Part shown: positions 1 to 6,058 of the stretch, one piece after another
Position numbering within the stretch: the stretch's first letter is position 1
Layout of the letters: the number at the start of each line of letters is the position of its first letter
NCBI GenBank assembly: GCA_029940175.1
Contig: JAOZRM010000033.1
Location: forward strand, 1 to 6,058
Reading direction: 5' to 3'
DNA: 6,058 nt
Origin: Candidatus Sabulitectum sp.
Lineage (GTDB): Bacteria; Fermentibacterota; Fermentibacteria; Fermentibacterales; JCC-6
Made by a program: the position numbers and the translations under genes
The notes under the pieces: model-generated
The model's database searches: none
Told to the model about the DNA's origin: nothing
The model's input: the letters and a program-made list of their open reading frames with translations, nothing else

Positions 1-3
1 CCA

Positions 4-528
4 TCAGAGAAATCTTCCCCCGGTTACATATCGGCTTGAATAGTAAGGGTGATTCAGCATGTCACGTACCACTCCCCTGCTGCTTGAGGCATGAACGAAT
101 TCTCCATTCCCTAGATAGATGCCGCAGTGGGATATCCCGGAACCGGAAGTGTTAAAAAAGATCAGGTCACCGTACCTGAGACTATTTCTGCTGACTGTTT
201 GAGCTGCAGCGGACTGTCTGGATGCTCTTCTGGGTATGTCAATGCCAACAGATCGATAAACTGCCTGGGTGAAAGCAGAGCAGTCTACCCCGCTCTTCGA
301 GGCTCCGCCGTAGACATAGGGTGTGCCCATCCAGCTGTCTATTTCTCCCTGCATACGATGCTCAATTGAGGTTGATGGATTAGGAGGAGATGTTACCTCG
401 TCACCAGTACTCACAACCCCGCAGGATGCCGGCATCGGTCCTCTGCAATTCACACCGGTTCCCCGGTATACTGGTGCAGAACTACACCCGGCAAGTATCA
501 AAAAAAGAAGGAAAAAATGTTTTTTCAT
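4..528 (-). CDS. NlpC/P60 (peptidase C40) lipoprotein, probable peptidoglycan endopeptidase
   Basis: This 174-residue protein is a small secreted cell-wall hydrolase of the NlpC/Spr (MepS) type. It probably cleaves peptide stems or cross-links of peptidoglycan in the periplasm. A lipoprotein signal peptide (MKKHFFLLFLILAGC) ends in a clear LAGC lipobox with Cys15 as the lipidated residue. Ser at +2 favours the outer membrane if enterobacterial sorting rules apply. A low-complexity linker (about 16-55) contains Cys28 and Cys36. The C40 domain covers about 60-174: WMGTPYVYGGASKSGVDCSAF with catalytic Cys83, YGDLIFF (119-125), SHCGIYLG with catalytic His134, and FVHASSSRGV with the third polar residue His146. 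The family usually has Val or Ala after that second His; here it is Cys135. The start codon has GGGA 5 nt upstream, and the gene lies 12 nt after nadB, so it is probably in the same operon. The stop TGA is 3 nt from the window edge, so whether a terminator follows cannot be seen. The exact bond cleaved is unknown. Confidence 0.93.
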   Translation of the reverse strand: MKKHFFLLFLILAGCSSAPVYRGTGVNCRGPMPASCGVVSTGDEVTSPPNPSTSIEHRMQGEIDSWMGTPYVYGGASKSGVDCSAFTQAVYRSVGIDIPRRASRQSAAAQTVSRNSLRYGDLIFFNTSGSGISHCGIYLGNGEFVHASSSRGVVRDMLNHPYYSSRYVTGGRFL

Positions 529-537
529 CCAATTCCC
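526..537 (-). promoter_or_regulatory. Ribosome site of the C40 lipoprotein gene
   Basis: GGGA (537-534) lies 5 nt before the ATG (528-526), within the 12-nt gap after the nadB stop. It supports this start, which gives a canonical lipoprotein signal peptide beginning MKK. The gap is too short to hold a separate promoter or a terminator. Confidence 0.65.
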
Positions 538-540
538 ATG

Positions 541-2127
541 TTACATGTTTATCTTCAACACAGTATCTGTCTTAATATGTGAAGTGCGAGGACAATCCAT
601 AAGATAGTGAAGTCCTACACTCTCTCTGCGTTTAAGAGCACTCCTTACTATTACCCGGGCCACAGTGGTCAGGTTCCGAAGCTCCAGTTGCTCAACAGTG
701 GGTAGAAGAGTCCAATAGTCTTCTTCAACTTCTTCTGCCAGAACATCAAGAAGCTTCAGTGCTCTGCGAAGTCTCTTGTCTGTTTTTACTATTCCAACAT
801 AATCCCACATAACACTTCTGAGACTTGCCCACGAGTGATCAACAAGAACACTTTCCTCCAGAGGCTCGGCTCGTCCAAAAGACCATCCTCTGACCTGGAG
901 TCCGGTAATCTCATCCGGTAACGCTTTGTCGAATGATCTGGCACAGAGAAGCCCCATTACACCAGCTTCAAGCAGGCTGTTGCTGCCAAGACGGTTTGCA
1001 CCATGAAATCCTGTAGACGCAGCTTCTCCAATCACTCGTAGGCCTGTCATTTCAGTTGCACCGTCTGTTGCAGCGATCACACCACCCACACAATAATGAG
1101 CAGCAGGCACTACCGGTATAGGTTCGTTCCATGGGTCGATACCCACTGAAGTAACGCCAGAGGTTACTTCTGGAAAGTGTTCTTCAAGAAATTTCCTTGA
1201 AAGGTGTGTGGCATCAAGAAGCATGTGATCTGTGCCAAAGTGCTTCATTTCACTGTCTATCGCTCTTGCCACAATATCCCTGGGTGCCAGTTCCATGCGT
1301 TCAGGATCATAGTACTTCATAAACCTCTTGCCGGATTCATTAATGAGCTTGGCACCTTCCCCTCTCAAAGCTTCAGTAATAAGGAAATTCCGCTTATCCT
1401 GGTGGAAGAGACAGGTAGGGTGGAACTGATAGAATTCCATGTTTCGAACCGGAAGCCCGGCTCTGAAGGCCATTGCAATTCCATCTCCTGTGGAAGAATC
1501 CTGATTTGACGTGTAGCGATATGTTTTTCCAGCGCCACCAGTGGCAAGAACAGTTTCTCTCGCAAGGAATGTTACCACATCCTCGCCGATAAGAACATAA
1601 GCACCAAGGCACCTGTCGCACCCTTTTTTAAGCAAAGAAAGGGCTTCTCTGGAGGCTGGAATAAGGTTTATGGCAAAAGCATTCTCGATTATTGTGATGT
1701 TGCTTCGTTTTCTGCACTGGTCAGCAAGATGCTCGGAAATGAATCTTCCAGTTTGATCGAAATAGTGAAGAACTCTTCTGAAAGAGTGTCCTCCCTCCAT
1801 TCCACCACCGTCACCATTAGCACCTTCAAGAACAATGCCCCAGCTTGAAAGAGTGTCTACAAGATCGGGTCCCATGGAAATTATTTCCTGAGCAACCCTC
1901 TCGTCCACCATGCCTGCTCCGGCCTTTTGTGTGTCTCTCAGGTGATTCTCGAAACTGTCATCCTCTGAGGTGACCGCAGCAAGCCCACCCTGGGCAAGAA
2001 AGGTACTGCCAGTTGGCAGTTCAATCTTGCTGAGAATTGTAACTGCATACTTCTCCGGAATTTCCAGTGCGCAGGTCAGCCCTGCCATTCCTCCACCTAT
2101 GATGAGAATGTCGGTTCTTTGTGTCAT
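541..2127 (-). CDS. nadB: L-aspartate oxidase NadB
   Basis: NadB is a cytoplasmic FAD enzyme that oxidises L-aspartate to iminoaspartate, which NadA (quinolinate synthase) converts to quinolinate for NAD; it can reoxidise with O2 or fumarate. The protein is complete at 528 residues. The Rossmann FAD site DILIIGGGMAG is at 6-16, followed by GSTFLAQGGLAAV (40-52) and ATGGAG (195-200). The active-site residues known from E. coli all have counterparts: E111 (E121) in EGGHSFRR, H236 (H244) in QFHPT, R283 (R290) in APRDIVARA, H344 (H351) in PAAHY and R379 (R386) in HGANRL. The NadB-type C-terminal helical domain is also present (MWDYVGIVKTDKRLRRAL, 440-457; RRESVGLHY, 500-508). These features separate it from SdhA and FrdA. 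The ATG overlaps the lpxK stop as ATGA, with GGGAG 7 nt upstream. Neither nadA nor nadC is in the window. It ends TAA, 12 nt before the lipoprotein gene. Confidence 0.97.
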   Translation of the reverse strand: MTQRTDILIIGGGMAGLTCALEIPEKYAVTILSKIELPTGSTFLAQGGLAAVTSEDDSFENHLRDTQKAGAGMVDERVAQEIISMGPDLVDTLSSWGIVLEGANGDGGGMEGGHSFRRVLHYFDQTGRFISEHLADQCRKRSNITIIENAFAINLIPASREALSLLKKGCDRCLGAYVLIGEDVVTFLARETVLATGGAGKTYRYTSNQDSSTGDGIAMAFRAGLPVRNMEFYQFHPTCLFHQDKRNFLITEALRGEGAKLINESGKRFMKYYDPERMELAPRDIVARAIDSEMKHFGTDHMLLDATHLSRKFLEEHFPEVTSGVTSVGIDPWNEPIPVVPAAHYCVGGVIAATDGATEMTGLRVIGEAASTGFHGANRLGSNSLLEAGVMGLLCARSFDKALPDEITGLQVRGWSFGRAEPLEESVLVDHSWASLRSVMWDYVGIVKTDKRLRRALKLLDVLAEEVEEDYWTLLPTVEQLELRNLTTVARVIVRSALKRRESVGLHYLMDCPRTSHIKTDTVLKINM

Positions 2128-2139
2128 CGCTCTGCTCCC
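2124..2139 (-). promoter_or_regulatory. nadB ribosome site and ATGA stop/start overlap with lpxK
   Basis: A strong Shine-Dalgarno core GGGAG (2139-2135) lies 7 nt before the nadB ATG (2127-2125), which overlaps the lpxK TGA (2126-2124). This is the best ribosome site in the window and fixes the nadB start. It indicates that nadB is translated from the lipid A gene transcript, by coupling or by direct entry. Confidence 0.82.
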
Positions 2140-3203
2140 ACAAGTTCCAGTATGCTACCCAGCAGTTCTTCCTCCGCAGAATGGTCAGTGACGGATAATC
2201 TGATTGGAAGAACTCTTAGATTCATAGCTTTTACTGAACCAGGTCCAAGCCGTGCAGCATCTTTTTCAGTTGTTATGAGGTATTCGGCTCTGGATTGCTT
2301 AAGACTTTTCAAAAGATGTTGTATATCGCTCTGTGTATAGCACCAGTGATCAGGGTAAATATGAAACTTTTCTATTGTAAATCCTGTTTTTTCAAGAGTT
2401 CGCTGGAATCCAAGTGGTTTCCCAATTCCGCAAAAGGCAACAACTTTACTGATTATGTCAGACGTACCGTCATGTTTGAGAGGTTTACTGGGTATTATGC
2501 TGCTTGAAATAAAAGGTGACTGCCAGTTTCTTCCGGAAATAAGCCTTCTTGCAAGAGACAGTTGAGCATCGGATGTTACGCCGTTGATCCAGAGGTAATC
2601 AGCTTTTGAAAGGGCTCTTGAAGACTCCCGGAGGGTACCTGCAGGTAAAAGGCCACCCTGTCCGAATGGATGATCTGCATTCAGAACAACCACATCTATG
2701 TCACGGTTAAGTTTGTGATGCTGAAAACCATCATCCACAATGACTACTTCTGGTTTCATTTCTCTCACTGCTCTTTCCACCGCAGCTGTTTTATCAGAGC
2801 CTGTGTAAACAGAACAAGAACTGCCGAGAACTCTTCCAAGAAGAATGGCCTCATCGCTTAGAGGAACACCTCCGGATGAGTGACCTGGCCGCACAGCAAC
2901 AGGAGATCTCTTTGCTGAAGAGATATTTCTGCATACTACTGCAGTTTTTACTCCCATATCTGCGAGTTTTCTAGCTATTCTAATTGTAACTGGAGTTTTT
3001 CCAACTCCCCCCACTTCAATGTTGCCGATACTCACAACAACAGTATTGAAAGACTGCCTGGGAAGAAGACCTTTGCTGTACAGAACCCTGTTAAATGAAG
3101 CTCCAACGTGATAAAGAAGCGCCGCCGGTTGAAGGAGCCAGGCAACCCAGAACCAGTGTCCTTCCCGGTTGAATAGCTTTGTGTGCATTTCATCAAGTCT
3201 CAT
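2124..3203 (-). CDS. lpxK: Tetraacyldisaccharide 4'-kinase LpxK
   Basis: LpxK uses ATP to phosphorylate the 4' position of the lipid A disaccharide made by LpxB, giving lipid IVA, at the inner face of the cytoplasmic membrane. The protein has 359 residues, within the usual range. Residues 17-37 form the N-terminal hydrophobic helix typical of the family. The P-loop is GNIEVGGVGKTP (60-71, Lys69, Thr70). The acidic pair D117-E118 matches the GDEP motif, whose Asp is the catalytic D99 of Aquifex LpxK. VDDGFQHHKLNRD (156-168) holds the Walker B-like acidic residues. LLPAGTLRE (185-193), FCGIGKP (257-263), PDHW with His286 (partner of the catalytic Asp) and TTEKDA (311-316) complete the family pattern. 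One loop departs from the family: the usual SRGYG reads CRNIS (91-95), keeping only the Arg. The ATG overlaps the waaA stop as ATGA, with GGAA 8 nt upstream. The catalytic residues are present, so an active kinase is likely. Confidence 0.94.
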   Translation of the reverse strand: MRLDEMHTKLFNREGHWFWVAWLLQPAALLYHVGASFNRVLYSKGLLPRQSFNTVVVSIGNIEVGGVGKTPVTIRIARKLADMGVKTAVVCRNISSAKRSPVAVRPGHSSGGVPLSDEAILLGRVLGSSCSVYTGSDKTAAVERAVREMKPEVVIVDDGFQHHKLNRDIDVVVLNADHPFGQGGLLPAGTLRESSRALSKADYLWINGVTSDAQLSLARRLISGRNWQSPFISSSIIPSKPLKHDGTSDIISKVVAFCGIGKPLGFQRTLEKTGFTIEKFHIYPDHWCYTQSDIQHLLKSLKQSRAEYLITTEKDAARLGPGSVKAMNLRVLPIRLSVTDHSAEEELLGSILELVGAER

Positions 3204-3216
3204 GTGATGATTTCCA
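3200..3216 (-). promoter_or_regulatory. lpxK ribosome site and ATGA stop/start overlap with waaA
   Basis: The last bases of waaA read ATGA: the lpxK ATG (3203-3201) shares bases with the waaA TGA (3202-3200). A GGAA core (3215-3212) lies 8 nt before the ATG inside waaA. This arrangement fixes the lpxK start and suggests translational coupling, so that the kinase is made in step with the Kdo transferase. Confidence 0.8.
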
Positions 3217-4993
3217 TTTTTTGAAGAAGTTTATTCATTTTAAGAAGAAAAAATTCAGTGCCTGGTGTTGTAGAATTCCCAGATGCTTTACTACTCAATG
3301 CCAGCAATTCATTCGCAACAGCAACCCCCTGGTCAACAGTGGAAAATACTCTGCAAATATTATCCTTTGAACCCCTGGCCACAACATCTGCAAAATGATG
3401 ATGTGAAGGACCAACTATAACCGGAACGTTGTGAGCAAGTGGTTCAAGAATGTTGTGCCCCCCTTCAGGGGCAAGTGTTCCTCCTACAAAAGCAATATCT
3501 GCTAGACCGTACAATGCTGAAAGAATTCCTCGAACATTCACAATCAGACATGAAGATTCTCTGGGATCATCAGTCCAGAGGTCCGGTGAGAAGCCTGCTT
3601 TTTCTGCAAGAGAAACAACTTCCTTAATTCTGTTCTCATGTCGCGGAACAATAACCGGAGTAAGTCCGGTAAGACGGGCGATCTTCAGGATTGTCTCTTC
3701 CTCACCGGTCCGTGTGGATCCGGCAACAAGGATCCCTCCGGGACCTCGATTGATTCTTTCTCTCCAGGCGGGGTCAGGATCAATGGATCTTACTGCGATC
3801 TTTCCGTCTCCGGCAAGTTCTGTATTCACTTCGAAATCAAGAAATCTTTTTGAATCTACCTCGGATCTGGTGAGAATTCCTCTGAAGCATGAAAGTATTT
3901 TGCTGAACAGTGGCTTAATGAGCTTGTATCTTCCAGCACTTTGCTTTGAAAGCCTTGCATTTATCATTCCCGCAGTAATACCTCTTGATACCACTTCATG
4001 AAGAAGAACAGGCCAGAATTCTGTTTCTGCAAGAATCAATGCTGATGGCTGAAGTCTATTCAGGAACCTGTTCACCGCAACGGAAGTATCCAGCGGCTGG
4101 AAAGAACCCTGGAGATTTTCCTGCTTCATGAATTCCCTGGCAGCCGGTGTGGAACAGGAAACAAACAATGGAACACCTTTTGACTTAAGAATGTCGATTA
4201 CAGGAAGAAGTCCTTTCAATTCGCCGAGACTGGAACCATGGAGCCATACAGGTCTTCCGGAGTTAACCGGGATCAGTCCCCTGCGCTCTCTTCTTTCCTC
4301 TGCAGACCGGAAAAGAAGTAACAGCTCAGCAACTGGAGTAAGCATGCAAGCGGCTGCTTTTACAATTGAGATGGTCAAACGTGCCCATGGATTCACCAGA
4401 AGTTCTGCACGACTGGATTCTGAGTTTATCGCAGCGGTGAGTGTTTCCTGATTGCAATGTTCAGGCGGAACAGGTCTGCCCTCACTGATAACCAGTTTTG
4501 CCAGTGGTAGGGGTATAAGGAATCTGTCCCAGCTTTTCAGGCGAATTGCCGGAAAAGCGCAAACACCGTAGGGAACCACCGGAACATTGGCCCGTCTGGG
4601 AATAAGAGATACACCTTTCTTAACAACGTCAGGCGGACCTTTTGGGCCATCCGGAGTAATTGCAACAGGATATCCCAGTCTGAGTGAGTTCACCAGTTCA
4701 CGGGCAGCTGAAGTTCCTCCGCGACTTGAAGAGCCCCGTGTTGTGGCGAAACCCATGTTCTCACAGACTGCAGCGACCAGAGACCCATCGCGGCTCTGGC
4801 TGATAAGTATTTTTATACCCATTCTGCGGTGTGTGTAAATAAGTGGCAGCTGTTCACCGTGCCAGAATGCATAGAGTATGGAGTTTCCCTTGATTCCTGT
4901 GGATGGTCTTATTCTTGAGACTCGCCAGGTCCTCCCAAGTAAACTGAGAAGAATTCTACCGGCAGACCCTGCAGTTTCAGCTTTCATGCCCAT
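3200..4993 (-). CDS. waaA: Fusion: DUF374 (LpxJ-like) lipid acyltransferase + Kdo transferase WaaA/KdtA
   Basis: This 597-residue protein carries two complete enzymes in one uninterrupted frame. Residues 1 to about 200 are a DUF374 acyltransferase, with FWHGEQ (H45), SQSRDG (65-70), RGSSSRGG (86-93), PDGPKGP (114-120), SWDR (154-157) and IPLP (160-163). DUF374 includes LpxJ, a late lipid A acyltransferase of Helicobacter and Campylobacter, so transfer of a secondary acyl chain is inferred. Residues 205-228 are a hydrophobic helix like the normal WaaA N-terminal anchor. Residues 245-597 are a GT30 Kdo transferase that moves Kdo from CMP-Kdo onto lipid IVA: WLHGSSLGE with the expected catalytic Glu at 258, ETEFWP (323-328), NARLS (345-349), VPRH (449-452) and GGTLAPEGGHNILEP (504-518). 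The GS-T/I-H-x-GE motif reads GSTRTGE (425-431), with Arg at 428 instead of His. The start at 4993 has GGTGAG 8 nt upstream; ATG at 4987 is an alternative. The gene overlaps lpxK by 4 nt. The domain calls are firm; the acyl donor and acceptor are unknown. Confidence 0.93.
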   Translation of the reverse strand: MGMKAETAGSAGRILLSLLGRTWRVSRIRPSTGIKGNSILYAFWHGEQLPLIYTHRRMGIKILISQSRDGSLVAAVCENMGFATTRGSSSRGGTSAARELVNSLRLGYPVAITPDGPKGPPDVVKKGVSLIPRRANVPVVPYGVCAFPAIRLKSWDRFLIPLPLAKLVISEGRPVPPEHCNQETLTAAINSESSRAELLVNPWARLTISIVKAAACMLTPVAELLLLFRSAEERRERRGLIPVNSGRPVWLHGSSLGELKGLLPVIDILKSKGVPLFVSCSTPAAREFMKQENLQGSFQPLDTSVAVNRFLNRLQPSALILAETEFWPVLLHEVVSRGITAGMINARLSKQSAGRYKLIKPLFSKILSCFRGILTRSEVDSKRFLDFEVNTELAGDGKIAVRSIDPDPAWRERINRGPGGILVAGSTRTGEEETILKIARLTGLTPVIVPRHENRIKEVVSLAEKAGFSPDLWTDDPRESSCLIVNVRGILSALYGLADIAFVGGTLAPEGGHNILEPLAHNVPVIVGPSHHHFADVVARGSKDNICRVFSTVDQGVAVANELLALSSKASGNSTTPGTEFFLLKMNKLLQKMEIIT

Positions 4994-5002
4994 GCTTCAT
5001 TC

Positions 5003-6058
5003 TCACCGGTCTTCCAGGAATCTTATTATTTCTCTTGCGGCGTTTTCTGCAGGATCACCGTCTCCCAGAGAATCTCTCACAAGGGAAAGTTTTTTTCTAT
5101 TCTCTGCGGCAACTTTGTCTTGAAGAAAGAGAGGCTCCAGAAGACTCTGTATGTTGGTAGGAGTAACTTCCTTCTGTATCAACTCCGGTGCCACATCCTG
5201 ACCGGAAATAATGTTGGCTAGACCTATCCTCTTTACGCCCTTAACAAGGTGTCTGGCCAGTGCATAGGTAAAACCACCTGTTTTGTAGCAGATGACAAAT
5301 GGAATTCCGGACAAGGCAGTTTCCAGAGTCGCAGTGCCGGAACAGACAATGGCGGCTTTCGCTCCGGCCAGAACCTGTTCAGTTCCATCAACAAGCTCAA
5401 CTCCACGGGTTTTCATCGCTTCTTCATAAACTTCTTTTTCAAGATGATCTGAAACTGCAAGCAGGGCGTTGCTTACAATACCCTTATCCCTTAAGAGGAT
5501 AAATGTTTTCAACATCACCGGTAGCAGCTTTTCCACCTCCTGGGCTCTGCTGCCAGGCAGTAAACCAAGTGATTTGCCTCCTGGAAGTTGAGAAGGAATA
5601 CTCTTTTTAAGAGGATGGCCTGTGAAAACGGCTGAAACACCCCTTTCCTTAAAGAAGGGTACTTCGAAAGCAAAAAGAGTGAGAAGAAGATCGGTGCTGC
5701 TCCTGAGTTTCCGAACCCTCCATGCTCCCCATGCCCACATTTGCGGTGCTACATAATGAACTACAGGTATTCCCCGCTTTTTTGCCCATCTGCCAAGGCG
5801 CATGTTGAACCCCGGGTAGTCAATCAAAAGCACACAGTCAGGATTTTCCCTGATACAAAGTGCTTTAAGCTCTTTTTCCAGAGTGAGGAACTTACCGAGA
5901 GACCTGATGATCTCACCAAACCCCATAACAGCATAGTTACTGAGGTTATGGGTAACTTTCATTCCCTCAGAGGCCAGCCTGCTTCCTCCCAGTCCAAAAG
6001 CTTCAATATTGCCTGGAGAAAGACTCTTTAAAGCTGAAAGAACCTCAGCTCCTCTCTG
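5003..6058 (-). CDS. lpxB: Lipid-A-disaccharide synthase LpxB, N-terminus cut by window edge
   Basis: LpxB is a peripheral inner-membrane GT19 glycosyltransferase. It condenses UDP-2,3-diacylglucosamine with lipid X to give the tetraacyl disaccharide 1-phosphate of lipid A. The reading frame is open to the window edge: the 32 codons above the first internal ATG (5962) already look like LpxB (ALKSLSPGN, FGLGGSRLASEG), so that ATG is not the start. Only the first 15-25 residues, including the expected GE-SGD motif, should be missing. Counting from the edge, visible LpxB blocks are IDYPGFNMRLG (79-89), YVAPQMWAWG (102-111), FTGHPL (145-150), LLPGSRAQEVEKLLP (166-180), the sugar-nucleotide site CSGTATLETALSGIP (239-253) and the ANIISGQDVAPELIQ block (281-295). 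The stop TGA (5005-5003) is 9 nt before the next gene, so the two are very probably co-transcribed. The 351 residues present, plus the missing tip, match the usual family length of about 380. Function is assigned from the family; I see no damaged motif. Confidence 0.95.
   Translation of the reverse strand, partial: QRGAEVLSALKSLSPGNIEAFGLGGSRLASEGMKVTHNLSNYAVMGFGEIIRSLGKFLTLEKELKALCIRENPDCVLLIDYPGFNMRLGRWAKKRGIPVVHYVAPQMWAWGAWRVRKLRSSTDLLLTLFAFEVPFFKERGVSAVFTGHPLKKSIPSQLPGGKSLGLLPGSRAQEVEKLLPVMLKTFILLRDKGIVSNALLAVSDHLEKEVYEEAMKTRGVELVDGTEQVLAGAKAAIVCSGTATLETALSGIPFVICYKTGGFTYALARHLVKGVKRIGLANIISGQDVAPELIQKEVTPTNIQSLLEPLFLQDKVAAENRKKLSLVRDSLGDGDPAENAAREIIRFLEDR

Noticed and set aside
541..600. 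Possible promoter for the lipoprotein gene in the end of nadB
   Set aside because: AT-rich pieces (TTCACA, TATTAA) are present but do not form a -35/-10 pair at normal spacing, so no promoter is called.
323..607. 94-codon plus-strand open frame across the nadB/lipoprotein junction
   Set aside because: It overlaps both real genes on the other strand and reads as the reverse of the lipoprotein signal peptide and the nadB end.
1204..1509. 101-codon plus-strand open frame
   Set aside because: It is antisense to the FAD and active-site core of nadB, which is unambiguous.
3450..4001. 183-codon open frame on the plus strand
   Set aside because: It lies wholly antisense to the WaaA half of the fusion, which has clear motifs. 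Its product shows no recognisable domain, and I see no good ribosome site.
4128..4451. 107-codon plus-strand open frame
   Set aside because: It is antisense to the junction region of the acyltransferase-WaaA fusion and resembles no protein family I know.
4994..5002. Terminator or regulatory hairpin between lpxB and the fusion gene
   Set aside because: The 9-nt gap has no inverted repeat or T-run, and is too short for one.
5963..6058. Reading the ATG at 5962 as the start of lpxB, leaving an upstream gap
   Set aside because: The 32 codons above it are in frame, without a stop, and encode conserved LpxB sequence (FGLGGSRLASEG), so the gene runs off the window edge.

Overview
The window is a tightly packed, single-strand gene cluster from a Gram-negative bacterium with an outer membrane. 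All five genes lie on the minus strand, so the transcription order runs from the high coordinate to the low one: lpxB (5' end cut by the window edge), a DUF374 acyltransferase–waaA (kdtA) fusion, lpxK, nadB, and a small NlpC/P60 (peptidase C40) lipoprotein. The taxon cannot be named from this sequence. The base composition is balanced to slightly AT-rich. The lipid A genes are recognisable but not close to enterobacterial ones. A deltaproteobacterial, FCB-type or candidate-phylum organism is plausible, but that is only an inference.

Layout: lpxB occupies 5003-6058 (C-terminal 351 residues), the acyltransferase–WaaA fusion 3200-4993, lpxK 2124-3203, nadB 541-2127, and the C40 lipoprotein 4-528. 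The gaps between genes are 9 nt, a 4-nt ATGA overlap, a 4-nt ATGA overlap, and 12 nt. There is no gene-free stretch longer than a few bases. I see no RNA gene, mobile element, repeat array, CRISPR, convincing internal promoter or terminator. The cluster's promoter must lie upstream of the window, beyond 6058.

How the genes work together: LpxB joins UDP-2,3-diacylglucosamine and lipid X into the lipid A disaccharide. LpxK adds the 4'-phosphate to give lipid IVA. The WaaA half of the fusion adds Kdo from CMP-Kdo. The DUF374 half is related to the LpxJ-type late acyltransferases and probably adds a secondary acyl chain. These are consecutive steps of the Raetz pathway at the inner face of the cytoplasmic membrane. 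NadB (L-aspartate oxidase, first step of de novo NAD synthesis) has no direct link to lipid A, yet its start codon overlaps the lpxK stop. The last gene encodes a secreted cell-wall hydrolase anchored as a lipoprotein, so the cluster mixes envelope assembly with one NAD gene.

The most notable item is the in-frame fusion of the acyltransferase to the Kdo transferase. Smaller points are altered residues in otherwise conserved motifs of WaaA and LpxK. I did not find evidence of a wholly new system here.
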